NCBI GenBank assembly: GCA_000434915.1
Contig: FR882043.1
Span: 27,660-65,908 of the forward strand
Origin: Ruminococcus sp. CAG:563
GTDB taxonomy: Bacteria; Bacillota; Clostridia; Oscillospirales; Acutalibacteraceae
Reading direction: 5' to 3'
Length of the DNA stretch: 38,249 nt
Every line of letters begins with the position of its first letter. Position 1 is the stretch's first letter. A program made the translations under genes and the position numbers. The notes beneath the pieces were generated by a model. That model searched no databases. It worked only from the letters and a program-made list of their open reading frames with translations, and was not told the origin of the DNA. Below are positions 6,982-15,505 of this stretch, in pieces.

Positions 6982-7022
6982 AGACCGCAAATCGCTATAA
7001 ATAAGGGTTTGCGGTCTTTTTT
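6981..7022 (+). terminator. Terminator of tRNA-Ala
   Basis: AAGACCGCAAA (6981-6991) and TTTGCGGTCTT (7008-7018) form an 11-bp stem followed by T-rich sequence to 7022. From 7023 to 7205 I see nothing recognisable. Confidence 0.85.
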
Positions 7023-7205
7023 ATGTCTAAAATCAGTTAATTAATAATCTCATTACGGAATAACACTCGCCGCTTTTCACCCTATTTTTTATTAAATGCA
7101 AGTCAAATTTAACTTTATAAACGCAAGGACTCCTGAGCTGACAGAGCGTAACCATAAATATTCACTTGTTATTCTCAATCTCTGTCGGTTTAATATAAGG
7201 ACAGA

Positions 7206-7517
7206 TCACGATTCATCACCGGTTACTCTGATGCCGTAAAGCCGTGCCACGTCATATTCGATACGGCAGCCTCTTGCCGATTTTCAACCGCTCGAGAAAA
7301 AGGCAACATCCGCCTGTGCAAAAACCTCAAGAGATCTTCCGAGGAACGCAACCGGCGGATGCTTTATATCTGAAGTATTATAATCATTGAAAAGGCTGTC
7401 AAGAATTTCAATGTCATTACCGTACATTGACTTGACCCGTTCAATAATGAGTTTCCTTTCGGCGGCAATAAGCTCATCCGACTTGCCCATCATGGGCTGT
7501 GATATAAATCTTTTCAA
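7206..7517 (-). pseudogene. DUF4406 / nucleoside 2-deoxyribosyltransferase-like gene with in-frame TGA
   Basis: The first 77 codons encode a protein of the DUF4406 type (Rossmann-like, related to nucleoside 2-deoxyribosyltransferases and common in mobile elements). Typical elements are K-R-F-I-S-Q-P-M near the start, I-L-D-S-L-F and L-G-R-S-L-E-V-F-A-Q-A-D-V-A-F-F. The frame stops at TGA 7284-7286 exactly where relatives have tryptophan. It then continues in frame for 25 codons with K-S-A-R-G-C-R-I-E-Y-D-V-A and L-Y-G-I, the expected family C-terminus, ending at TGA 7206-7208. A TGG to TGA change explains this. Start is TTG 7517, seven bases after AGGAGG; no ATG is available. The short open frame to 7284 may still be translated. 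Confidence 0.75.
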
Positions 7518-7551
7518 GTTCAAACCTCCTGCTTATTTGTTTTCGGGCATA

Positions 7552-7581
7552 GAAAAAGCCGCCACATCATTTGTGACGGCT
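7552..7581 (-). terminator. Terminator between the small unknown gene and the DUF4406-like gene
   Basis: AGCCGTCACA and TGTGGCGGCT (minus strand, 7581-7557) form a 10-bp stem with one mismatch, followed by TTTTTC. It ends transcription from the gene at 7641-7865. Confidence 0.7.
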
Positions 7582-7640
7582 GTCATATAATTTCTTCAAT
7601 TGATTTAATTTCGTTTTCATATATTTCCCCAAATTTAATA

Positions 7641-7865
7641 TTATTCATTATTTGCATAAACGTAATCGTAGATTTCTTGAACCCGAAGACCGAGTTTATT
7701 AAGATTGTAGTTTTTATCAAATCCCTCGAAAGCTAACCAATCATTCAACTCAATAAGAAGGTCATTGATATTTTTAGAATTCAATAACTTATCTAACTTT
7801 TCGGTATCATTATCAAAGATATATTTCTTCAAAAACTCAACATCTTCATTTTTAATTTTAATCAT
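7641..7865 (-). CDS. Small acidic protein of unknown function
   Basis: I do not recognise this 74-residue protein. It is rich in Asp, Glu, Lys and Leu, has no signal peptide or membrane segment, and appears mostly helical, with an N-terminal helix (V-E-F-L-K-K-Y-I-F) and a C-terminal V-Q-E-I-Y-D-Y-V-Y. ATG 7865 is preferred because GGAG lies eight bases upstream; the frame extends to 7916 without a better site. A terminator follows at 7552-7581. AT content is higher than in neighbouring enzymes, and its neighbour is a broken mobile-type gene, so it may be a remnant of imported DNA. It could be an immunity or antitoxin-like protein, but nothing demonstrates that. Confidence 0.55.
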   Translation of the reverse strand: MIKIKNEDVEFLKKYIFDNDTEKLDKLLNSKNINDLLIELNDWLAFEGFDKNYNLNKLGLRVQEIYDYVYANNE

Positions 7866-7905
7866 TGAGGTCACTCCGGCAATCATTATCATACGTTTTT
7901 CTTTT

Positions 7906-7943
7906 TTAAAAAGCACTGCGAACCAATTCGATCCGCAGTGCTT
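7906..7943 (-). terminator. Hairpin terminator (minus strand)
   Basis: AAGCACTGCG (7911-7920) and CGCAGTGCTT (7934-7943) form a perfect 10-bp stem. On the minus strand the stem runs directly into TTTTT. It may be a second stop signal behind htpG, about 170 bases downstream of that gene. Confidence 0.65.
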
Positions 7944-8081
7944 CTCTCAACATAAAATGTTACAATATCATTATTGTAAAAATATGCGAACTGTTTTGAT
8001 GTTTCAAAACGGACCGTATCTTTGTCGGCTACGATTATCCGCATAGCAAACTATATAAAGCAATCCTACGGTGTATAAAAC

Positions 8082-8106
8082 AAGCATTGCCATATCGGCG
8101 GTGCTT
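8082..8106 (-). terminator. Weak hairpin after htpG
   Basis: On the minus strand AAGCA-CC-GCC and GGC-AA-TGCTT form a stem with a 2x2 internal loop, followed by GTTTTATA. It lies about 10 bases past the htpG stop. Confidence 0.5.
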
Positions 8107-8115
8107 AAATTATTT

Positions 8116-9999
8116 TTAAACCATCAAATCGCAAACCATGTTGCTGAGTTCTGTCGGATCGTCCACTGACAGACCCTCAATCAAGCGAGCCTGAGCGTAA
8201 AGAATCTTTGCGTACTTTCCGGCCTTCTCTTTGTCGCTCTCGTAAAGCTCGGTGAGCTTCTGAGCAATCGGATGATTCTCATTGATTTCAAGGACGATAT
8301 TTGCCTTGACTTTCTGCTCGTTGGTCGGCATAGAATTAAGAACCTTTTCCATTTCAAGCGAGATCTCGCCCTCAGTTGTAAGACATACAGGGTGCTTCTT
8401 GAGCTTATTGGTAAATCTTACGGAAGAAACGCCGTCGCCGATGCTCTCCTTGAGGTAATCAAGCATCTCCTTGCCGTCCTCGTTCTTCTTTTTAAGCTCC
8501 TCCTTCTCCTCTTCGCTGTCAAGCTCAATACTGTCGGTGCAAATGTTCGCAAACTTTTTGCCCTCAAACTCGTTGAGCATCTTGATTGCAAATTCATCGA
8601 CGTTCTCGGTGAAATAGAGAACCTCATAGCCCTTGTCGACAACCGACTCAACCTGAGGAAGAAGCTCAATCTTGGCAACGGATTCGCCGCATGCGTAGTA
8701 AATCGTATCCTGCGACTCCTTCATTCTGCCGACATATTCCTTGAGCGTTGTCAGCTTCTTATCGTTAGATGAATGGAACATAAGCAGGTCACCGAGCGTA
8801 TCGTTCTTTGCGCCGAATGCGTTATAAATGCCGAACTTCAGCTGAGTGCCGAATGCATTATAAACCATCTCATATGTTTCACGGGAATCCTTCATCAGCT
8901 TGATAAGCTCTGAATGAATCTTCTTTTCAAGGCTCTTTGCGATGAGCTTTAGCTGTGCGTCATGCTGGAGCATTTCACGGGAAATATTGAGCGACAAGTC
9001 CTCGCTGTCAACAAGTCCCTTTACGAAGCTGAAATAGTCCGGAAGCAAATCTGCACACTTATCCATAATGAGAACGCCGTTTGAATAGAGCTGCAAGCCC
9101 TTTTCATAGTTCTTGGTGTAGTAATCAAACGGAGCGTGACGGGGAATATAAAGCAATGTATTGTACATTACCTGGCCTTCCATCTTTGCATGGATAACCT
9201 TTGCCGGCTCCTCGTAATCATAAAACTTGTTCTTGTAGAAGTTGCTGTACTCGTCGGCAGTAACCTCGTTCTTGTTCTTCTTCCAAATAGGAACCATTGA
9301 GTTGAGCGTTTCGGTCTCCGTTACTTGCTCATACTCGTCCTCTGTGCCCTCCTTGAGGTGGCTGTGGGTGCAGTCCATTGTGATAGGATATCTGATATAA
9401 TCGGAATATTTCTTGACGATTTCCTTGATCTTGTATTCCTCAAGGTATTGACTGTAGTCGTCATCCTCGGTGTTTTCTTTGAGATAAAGAGTAATTACCG
9501 TGCCGTGTTCAAAATCCGCCTCGCACGGCTCAATCGTGTAGCCGTCCGCACCCTTTGAAGTCCACTTGTGAGCCTCGTCATTGCCGAAAGCTTTGCTGAC
9601 AACCTCAATTTTGTCGCTGACCATGAATGCCGAATAGAAGCCGACACCGAACTGGCCGATGATATCAACATCCTCTTTCTTCTCGTTGTCATTCTTGAAG
9701 TCGAAAGAACCGCTCTTTGCGATTGTACCGAGGTTCTGCTCAAGCTCCTCGCCGGTCATGCCGATACCGTTATCGGAAATTGTAAGTGTTCTTGCCTCTT
9801 TGTTCGGCTGAATCTTGATTATCAAATCGCTCCTGTTGAGAGCAAGATTATTTTGCAATGAATGATAATAGAGCTTGTCCATTGCGTCGCTCGCATTTGA
9901 TATAAGCTCACGCAGGAAGATCTCCTTGTGGGTATAGATTGAATTAATCATCATGTCGAGCAGCTTTTTTGACTCTGCCTTAAACTGTTTTGTACGCAT
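8116..9999 (-). CDS. htpG: Molecular chaperone HtpG (Hsp90)
   Basis: The 627-residue product is bacterial Hsp90. The N-terminal GHKL ATPase carries E-L-I-S-N-A-S-D-A (about 31-39), D-N-G-I-G-M (about 80-85) and G-Q-F-G-V-G-F-Y-S (about 120-128). The middle domain contains the conserved S-R-E-M-L-Q catalytic loop, and the C-terminal dimerisation domain is complete. The ATPase drives folding of client proteins in the cytoplasm. ATG 9999 follows AAGGTG at good spacing; an upstream GTG at 10008 overlaps that site. The gene is monocistronic, with CIRCE covering the predicted transcription start, so HrcA repression and heat induction are expected. Confidence 0.97.
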   Translation of the reverse strand: MRTKQFKAESKKLLDMMINSIYTHKEIFLRELISNASDAMDKLYYHSLQNNLALNRSDLIIKIQPNKEARTLTISDNGIGMTGEELEQNLGTIAKSGSFDFKNDNEKKEDVDIIGQFGVGFYSAFMVSDKIEVVSKAFGNDEAHKWTSKGADGYTIEPCEADFEHGTVITLYLKENTEDDDYSQYLEEYKIKEIVKKYSDYIRYPITMDCTHSHLKEGTEDEYEQVTETETLNSMVPIWKKNKNEVTADEYSNFYKNKFYDYEEPAKVIHAKMEGQVMYNTLLYIPRHAPFDYYTKNYEKGLQLYSNGVLIMDKCADLLPDYFSFVKGLVDSEDLSLNISREMLQHDAQLKLIAKSLEKKIHSELIKLMKDSRETYEMVYNAFGTQLKFGIYNAFGAKNDTLGDLLMFHSSNDKKLTTLKEYVGRMKESQDTIYYACGESVAKIELLPQVESVVDKGYEVLYFTENVDEFAIKMLNEFEGKKFANICTDSIELDSEEEKEELKKKNEDGKEMLDYLKESIGDGVSSVRFTNKLKKHPVCLTTEGEISLEMEKVLNSMPTNEQKVKANIVLEINENHPIAQKLTELYESDKEKAGKYAKILYAQARLIEGLSVDDPTELSNMVCDLMV

Positions 10000-10030
10000 A
10001 TATATCACACCTTATTATAAATAAAACAAA

Positions 10031-10057
10031 TTAGCACTCTTTATCTCTGAGTGCTAA
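10031..10057. promoter_or_regulatory. CIRCE operator (HrcA binding site) of htpG
   Basis: TTAGCACTC-N9-GAGTGCTAA matches the CIRCE consensus exactly. It lies 32 bases upstream of the htpG start and overlaps the predicted transcription start. Confidence 0.97.
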
Positions 10058-10060
10058 TTC

Positions 10061-10089
10061 AGTATAGTCCTATTTATAATTTTTTTCAA
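10061..10089 (-). promoter_or_regulatory. htpG promoter
   Basis: On the minus strand TTGAAA (10089-10084) and TATACT (10066-10061) have a 17-base spacer, and CIRCE begins four bases downstream. Confidence 0.85.
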
Positions 10090-10132
10090 GAGGTAAATGA
10101 AAGAATTAACAAATTGGTAATAATTTGCCCCT

Positions 10133-10435
10133 TTACTGCATTAAGTTTTTTACCATTATTTTATTCAAAGGTTTTGAAAGGCACTTTACGAGGAAATTAA
10201 AAATACCTCCCGTCAGCAAGGCGGTCAGAACCGTGCCCTCCCTCGTTCCGACGTTTTTTCCGTCAAAAAAGATAAGTGAAAGTGCAAGTGAAATGACGAC
10301 GCAGCAAACATCAAAACCGATTTTTATATTTCCAAACTTTTTGCCCGAGATGTCGGCCACAGCCTTGTCAAACGCTTCGCCGGAATTCATTATTACATTT
10401 GCAATTACAGAAATCGATACGCCGAAACCGAGAAA
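10133..10435 (-). pseudogene. C-terminal remnant of a YczE/YitT-like membrane protein
   Basis: The frame reads about 100 codons resembling the second half of YczE/YyaS (DUF6198-type) membrane proteins: L-G-F-G-V-S-I-S-V, then M-N-S-G-E-A-F-D-K-A, G-N-I-K-I-G-F-D, V-V-I-S-L-A-L-S, G-T-R-E-G-T-V and a positively charged tail. Full members have about 200 or more residues, so the N-terminal half is gone. The frame is closed upstream by TAA at 10436-10438. An in-frame ATG at 10390 gives an 85-codon open frame but has no ribosome binding site. Just beyond the break lies a perfect minus-strand promoter, as if a deletion joined it to this coding remnant. Confidence 0.7.
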
Positions 10436-10463
10436 TTATACTTTCTCCTTGTCACTTTGTCAA
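10435..10463 (-). promoter_or_regulatory. Consensus promoter pointing into the YczE remnant
   Basis: TTGACA (10463-10458) and TATAAT (10440-10435) are exact consensus on the minus strand with 17 bases between. It is back to back with the plus-strand promoter at 10472. Confidence 0.65.
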
Positions 10464-10471
10464 TAAAGGCA

Positions 10472-10501
10472 TTGACACGGTGCAACAAATAGATATATAA
10501 T
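10472..10501 (+). promoter_or_regulatory. Promoter of the metallo-beta-lactamase-fold gene
   Basis: TTGACA (10472-10477) and TATAAT (10496-10501) are separated by 18 bases and lie 29 bases before the ATG. Confidence 0.8.
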
Positions 10502-10530
10502 ATTTTCGTAAAAAACTAAGGAGAATAGCT

Positions 10531-11826
10531 ATGACCCTTGAAGAATTTATAACAGCTCTCGGAGTTCCTGCATTCGGAACGGTTTTGAGCGAGCCGATAA
10601 ACTGCGGTGCAGGTCTTTCGATTGATGACGAAGAGAACGGCGGCGAGGACGATTCCTATATGTTAGTTCTCGGCGATGTTACTTCCAAAATGTACCGTAA
10701 TTTTCTTGCATCACTCGCAAACACAGGACGCAAAGAAACCTTTCACCGTGAATTTAACGGCAATATTTTTGTGGAATTTGTCGACGGCAGCAGAATAATT
10801 TATACATACTACACTGCCGAAACGATGATTGCGAGAATTATTTTTGACAATGCCAGCTCTCCCATTTCCGAGATGAACGACGCAGCCGACGATGTCAGAG
10901 GCGACACTGCACTTATGCAGTTTTCGCTCCGTTACGGCAAGATGATTCGCTTCCACAGTTGCGACTGCGGCATGCTTTACGCTATGAGAATGCGTGACAA
11001 TTCCGTTATTATTATCGACGGCGGCGAAATCGAACAGTGCACAGAGGACGCATGCGACGAGTTTATGCGCCGACTTGAGAACCTAACGGGCAAAGAAAAG
11101 GACGAAAAGATTCGTGTTTCGGCTTATCTTTGCACCCACAACCATGACGACCACATGGATTTCTTCATCAAGCTTCTCAAAAGAGAAAAGGATGTTCTTG
11201 ATGTTGAGCGTGTAATGTTTAACTTTCCGTCAAAGACATTGCTTGAATACGGAATCCCGTGTGCCGACAAGCTCAGAAGCAGAATCAAGAAATATGCTCC
11301 GAATGCTAAATTTCTCAAGCTCCACACCGGTCAGACGATTCGCTTCCCCGATGCAAGAATTGAAGTGCTCTCAACTCATGAGGATATACTCCCCCGCTCA
11401 ACCCGTGCCGGCGATGACGATACATACAGAAGCGTCAATGAAACCTCAACGATTTACCAAATTGTTTTCGACGACTGCTCCGTTATTTTCCTCGGCGATG
11501 CGGAAGAAACAAACGGCGAAGCCCTGCTTGCACTTTACGGAAAAAATTCGCTTTCGTGCAAATATCTCCAGTGTGCTCATCACCTCATCAACGACGACAG
11601 GAACATTTATAACAACGTTAAGGCAGAAAAGCTTCTCGTTCCTCAGTGCCGATTTATCGCAATGACAAGCGAGTGCGACAACACACGCTATTTCACTCAG
11701 CTTTTCGGCGAAGAAAATATGTACTTTGCAGGCGACTGCACCTATGTTTTCACAATCAAGGACGGCAATGAGAGAATCGACTGTTTCGAGCAGAAAGGCT
11801 ATCTCTACGACGGCAGCGGATATTAA
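10531..11826 (+). CDS. Metallo-beta-lactamase-fold hydrolase with a novel N-terminal region
   Basis: This 431-residue cytoplasmic protein has a metallo-beta-lactamase-fold domain from about residue 135 to 425. The metal motif is T-H-N-H-D-D-H (202-208), and the later metal aspartate sits in the F-L-G-D-A-E-E block with a following C-A-H-H. The arrangement resembles the ComEC/Rec2-type or hydrolase branch, with no membrane part. Residues 1-130 match nothing I recognise; they carry an acidic stretch (I-D-D-E-E-N-G-G-E-D-D near 31-41) and a beta-rich region. The substrate is unknown. AAGGAG precedes ATG 10531. The gene stands alone between its own promoter and terminator. Confidence 0.8.
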   Translation: MTLEEFITALGVPAFGTVLSEPINCGAGLSIDDEENGGEDDSYMLVLGDVTSKMYRNFLASLANTGRKETFHREFNGNIFVEFVDGSRIIYTYYTAETMIARIIFDNASSPISEMNDAADDVRGDTALMQFSLRYGKMIRFHSCDCGMLYAMRMRDNSVIIIDGGEIEQCTEDACDEFMRRLENLTGKEKDEKIRVSAYLCTHNHDDHMDFFIKLLKREKDVLDVERVMFNFPSKTLLEYGIPCADKLRSRIKKYAPNAKFLKLHTGQTIRFPDARIEVLSTHEDILPRSTRAGDDDTYRSVNETSTIYQIVFDDCSVIFLGDAEETNGEALLALYGKNSLSCKYLQCAHHLINDDRNIYNNVKAEKLLVPQCRFIAMTSECDNTRYFTQLFGEENMYFAGDCTYVFTIKDGNERIDCFEQKGYLYDGSGY

Positions 11827-11843
11827 TTCAATACAGCATACAT

Positions 11844-11879
11844 GCAGCGGCAAAACAAAATGTTTACCGCTGCTTTTTT
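11844..11879 (+). terminator. Terminator of the metallo-beta-lactamase-fold gene
   Basis: GCAGCGG (11844-11850) and CCGCTGC (11867-11873), with AAACA/TGTTT pairing inside, are followed by TTTTTT. Confidence 0.85.
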
Positions 11880-11885
11880 CATATT

Positions 11886-11934
11886 AAAAAAGCTATAGCT
11901 TGCTCCGACGATTACGCCGATAACACGCTATAGC
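11886..11934 (-). terminator. Terminator of the double phosphoesterase gene
   Basis: GCTATAGC at 11892-11899 and again at 11927-11934 (self-complementary) form the stem. TTTTTT follows on the minus strand at 11891-11886. Confidence 0.6.
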
Positions 11935-11969
11935 CTTTATTATTTCTCCGGTTTAAGCCGAAAAGGATT

Positions 11970-14900
11970 TTACCACATCTTTGAGCTTACAAAATCAAAT
12001 ACCCAGCTGATGATGGATTTAATGATCGGGAGAACAACTGCGATTACCTGTGAGAAAATCTTCATCCAGTCAATCGACGGGTTAACGCCTGTGCCCTTCT
12101 TAATCGAAAGGTCCTTCCTGATTGCAAATGAATCAATGTTTTCCGTTTCGCCGTTTTTCGTGTCAACCGTGTAAGCATCGAAATAGAGCGTGTCGCCCAC
12201 GATGCTGACACCGGAGAACATTGAAGATGTAACATTCTTGATAACCTCGGCTCTCGGGAAATACTTATCCGTCAGGCTCTCGTCCTTCTGGTTGTAAATT
12301 TTAACGCCCGAACAGCCGCTGATTTCATAAACCGTTCCGACAGGGTTTTCCTTAACGGTGTATTCCTTGCCGTTGAATTCGGCTGTAGAAGTTGTTACGC
12401 TCTCTACCTTGTTGTCAATCATAGCATCAGTTCTGAGGTAAACATGGTCATGACCCTGGAATACCATGTCGATTCCAAGCTGCGGCATAAGCTTGCAAAG
12501 CTCGTCTCTTATCTTGCAAACATCTTTGTCCTTATAGTGTGAGCCGTTTGAATAAATAGCCTTATGCATTGCAACAAACTTCCAGTCTGCGTCGCTCGAC
12601 TGCATATCGTCAATAAGCCAGTCAACCTGAGCGTCGCTGAGGCTCTTATCGTCATTAAGATTATTTGTGTTGAGAACCGCAACATGAACGTTGTTGTAAT
12701 CAAATGAGAAATAGATGCCCGATTCCGTATCCTGCTCGGGAACATTTGAATAATAATAATTCTTCTCGATTGCGTATGAGCCCATGCCTTCATGGTTGCC
12801 CGAAGCGGACATCATCGTTGTGTCCATGAGCGTCTCGGAAGCCGTGTTGAAGAGCCACTGCCACTGTCTGAAATTGTCGCCGTGGTCAACGTTGTCGCCC
12901 GTGTTGATAATGAAGTCGCTGTCGTACATCTCATAAGCCGTTTCAATGACCTTTGAGAATGTCTCGTACTGCTGCTCGGACTGTGACTGCGGGTCGCAGA
13001 TATGGATAAACGAAGTTTCATCAGAACCGTCGGCCATCTTGAATGTGCCGATATCGCTCCACCAATTTCTTGAAGCATCGCCGACACGGTAGTAATATTC
13101 CTTGCCTGCTTCAAGTCCGGAAACCTCAACAATGTGTCTGTTCATCGGGAACTTGTAGTTCATGATTCCGATAACGCCGAGATCAACTCCCGGGAACTGT
13201 CTTTCCGTTCTCTCTGTTTTAACGTTAACCTTAACGCCGTAGGGAACCATTGACTTGCCTATGAATACAGGGTTCTCCGAATACGGAATAATCTCGATAT
13301 CCGTGCCCTTAACGCTCGTCTTTGTGTACCAGCTTACGTTTCTTGAGCTTTGGTCAGCGCCGAGAGTTGTCGAAACAATCGTCGGCAGTCTGTAGTTCTC
13401 TCTTGTTGCGGCCGGAGTAACCTTGCCGTCGTAAACGATAGTCGTGTTAACGTCCTCGATATAGTTGTCGTCATATGCGAATTCGCATGCAATGTTTGCA
13501 AGCGTCTGACCGATGCCCTCAAGCTGAGTATCGGTGAGATATTCGCCCATGTAGTATTCGGCAATTCCCCAAAGCGACTTAAAGTCAACAACGCCAAGTT
13601 TGTTGGCAGCCTCAAGAATCTTATTTGAAACATTGAGATAGCTTGTGTCGCCGAGGAAAAGAACCATCATTGTAACCGTGAGAATTTTGCCGACACACTC
13701 AAGCGTCGTTCCCTCAGGGAAGAATGCACCGAGATTGAGATCAAGATCCTTGAGAATCTTGTCCTGAAGAAGATCGTTCGCAACGATATCAATGAGTGCA
13801 TCAAAAATATCAAATACCGTATCGCCGTTATTGAGCTGATCGATGGCATCCATCATGAAAGGATCGTCCTTCATGTGGAGTTTACCCTCATATTTGTAAA
13901 CAATTATACATTCAAGGAGATCCTCAAATGTGCCCGGCTTTGTTCTGTCGCCGAAACCGTATTCGTCAATAAATCTTGTGTTCGGAAGCTCCGAAACCTG
14001 AACGTTGAGCAGTTTATTGATTGAATTGACAAGATACTCGGCCGTTGCGTTCGGGTCGGTCAGATAGTTCTCATAAATCTGGTTGAGAAGATCCTCGATA
14101 AAGCCCATGAGGTTCTTGGTTGTGAAAAGCTCGGTATCGCCGATTTTGAGGCCGTCACCGAAAAAGCCGCTTATCATGCCCTCAATATCAAGACCCATAC
14201 CCTTGAGTGTATTGAGCATGCCGTCCTTTGCGATTTTCTCCGAATATTCCTCAAGCAAGCCCGAAAGCATATTGAGAGCCGTGGCGGAAAGTCCACCCTC
14301 GCCGAAGAACGAATCGCCGAGCGACTTGATTCTGTAAGGCGTTGCATATGTCTCGCCGTTAACCGTAACAGGAAGAACGCAGTCAACATCCTTGCTCTCA
14401 ACCTTCATTGTCGTCTTTCCGTTAACATCGGTCGTTGCACTTACCTCACGGAAATAGTTCGGGAAGGCGGTCAGTGAATCCGTGCAAATTTCTGTCAATG
14501 TTTCACCGTCGTCCGTAACAGTCCGAGCGATGTCGCTGTCATGAATATGACCCGTAAACGAGAAGTGCATACCTGCATCAACGAGCTTGTCCGTAAGCTC
14601 CTCCCAGCCGTCGATAACGAAGCCTCTGATAATTGTATATTCGCCTGTGAAATGCGGAACAAAGTTATGGTGACTGACACCGATAACCGTCTCGCCGTTC
14701 GCCTTTGCGTCGGCAATTTCATTGAGAACCCAGTTTGTGGCCTCTGTTGTAAGGCAGCCTGCCGTTTCAGCAAGGTCCTTGCCCTTTTCCGTTACGTCGG
14801 AGCTGTATTTGCCCGTATCCATAACGATGAATCTGTAGCCGTCGGCACGAACGGAATATGAAAGCATATTTGCCTTGCCCTTTGACGGAGTGTATCTGTG

Positions 14901-15455
14901 ATAAGCAAGGTCATAGCCGAGATTCTTGTATATTTCAAGGAAATCCTCGGGCGTTGTGCGCTTTGTCGGTTCAGCCTTGCCGTTTTCGTATGTAGTTCCG
15001 TTTGCCTTGTTGATGTCATGGTTACCGTTTATTGCGATAACCTGAATGCCTGTATCCTTCTCGAACTTTTCAAGCCTTGCGGCAAGCTGTCTGTGAGCCT
15101 CATACTCACCGTTGGAGGTGAGGTCGCCCGAAAGGACAAGGTATTTCATGCCGTTCTCTTTTGCATGCTCGGCAATGCCTGCAAGAGCAGATTCGAGAAT
15201 ACCGACCGACTGATACGGCTCCCTTGCAAGAGCGGTCTTGACGCTCTTCATGAAAGCCTCGTTGTAGTTGCCTGCCAGCGATGCCGGGTAATAGTGCATA
15301 TCCGACATAACCGCAAAATTAACTTCCTTGTCAGTTGTCAGTCCCTTTTTGATTGCCTCGGCAGCCGATGCACTCATAGGAACGATTGAAAGAATCATCA
15401 CGATTGAAAGCACAAGCGCAATAATCTTTCTGCTTACTTTCTTTGTCTTATTCAT
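11970..15455 (-). CDS. Large exported protein with two calcineurin-like phosphoesterase domains
   Basis: This 1161-residue protein has a signal peptide (residues 1-32, ending near S-A-S-A-A). Phosphoesterase domain 1 spans about 45-345, with S-D-M-H (51-54), S-G-D (109-111), G-N-H-D (144-147) and F-T-G-H-I-H. A helical linker of about 350 residues follows. At about 705-805 there is a fibronectin-like purple-acid-phosphatase N-domain (Y-Y-R-V-G-D motif). Domain 2 starts near 816, with I-C-D (D821), T-G-D-N (852-855), G-N-H-E (886-889), M-H-K and G-H-D-H (1001-1004). The last 30 residues are hydrophobic or amphipathic. Both metal sites look complete. It likely hydrolyses extracellular phosphoesters. 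GH3 ends 50 bases upstream, and co-transcription is possible. Confidence 0.9.
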   Translation of the reverse strand: MNKTKKVSRKIIALVLSIVMILSIVPMSASAAEAIKKGLTTDKEVNFAVMSDMHYYPASLAGNYNEAFMKSVKTALAREPYQSVGILESALAGIAEHAKENGMKYLVLSGDLTSNGEYEAHRQLAARLEKFEKDTGIQVIAINGNHDINKANGTTYENGKAEPTKRTTPEDFLEIYKNLGYDLAYHRYTPSKGKANMLSYSVRADGYRFIVMDTGKYSSDVTEKGKDLAETAGCLTTEATNWVLNEIADAKANGETVIGVSHHNFVPHFTGEYTIIRGFVIDGWEELTDKLVDAGMHFSFTGHIHDSDIARTVTDDGETLTEICTDSLTAFPNYFREVSATTDVNGKTTMKVESKDVDCVLPVTVNGETYATPYRIKSLGDSFFGEGGLSATALNMLSGLLEEYSEKIAKDGMLNTLKGMGLDIEGMISGFFGDGLKIGDTELFTTKNLMGFIEDLLNQIYENYLTDPNATAEYLVNSINKLLNVQVSELPNTRFIDEYGFGDRTKPGTFEDLLECIIVYKYEGKLHMKDDPFMMDAIDQLNNGDTVFDIFDALIDIVANDLLQDKILKDLDLNLGAFFPEGTTLECVGKILTVTMMVLFLGDTSYLNVSNKILEAANKLGVVDFKSLWGIAEYYMGEYLTDTQLEGIGQTLANIACEFAYDDNYIEDVNTTIVYDGKVTPAATRENYRLPTIVSTTLGADQSSRNVSWYTKTSVKGTDIEIIPYSENPVFIGKSMVPYGVKVNVKTERTERQFPGVDLGVIGIMNYKFPMNRHIVEVSGLEAGKEYYYRVGDASRNWWSDIGTFKMADGSDETSFIHICDPQSQSEQQYETFSKVIETAYEMYDSDFIINTGDNVDHGDNFRQWQWLFNTASETLMDTTMMSASGNHEGMGSYAIEKNYYYSNVPEQDTESGIYFSFDYNNVHVAVLNTNNLNDDKSLSDAQVDWLIDDMQSSDADWKFVAMHKAIYSNGSHYKDKDVCKIRDELCKLMPQLGIDMVFQGHDHVYLRTDAMIDNKVESVTTSTAEFNGKEYTVKENPVGTVYEISGCSGVKIYNQKDESLTDKYFPRAEVIKNVTSSMFSGVSIVGDTLYFDAYTVDTKNGETENIDSFAIRKDLSIKKGTGVNPSIDWMKIFSQVIAVVLPIIKSIISWVFDFVSSKMW

Positions 15456-15505
15456 TTTCCAAATAATCCCCCTTCATGTTTTTTGCAATTTTAGAATTGC
15501 TTTTA

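Noticed and set aside
7284..7286. Possible reading of TGA as tryptophan
   Set aside because: TGA ends intact genes elsewhere in the window (trhA, mntP, rmuC, the binding lipoprotein), so code reassignment is not supported.
7889..8044. Minus-strand frame of 51 codons between htpG and the small unknown gene
   Set aside because: It has no ribosome binding site and contains the perfect terminator hairpin at 7911-7943.
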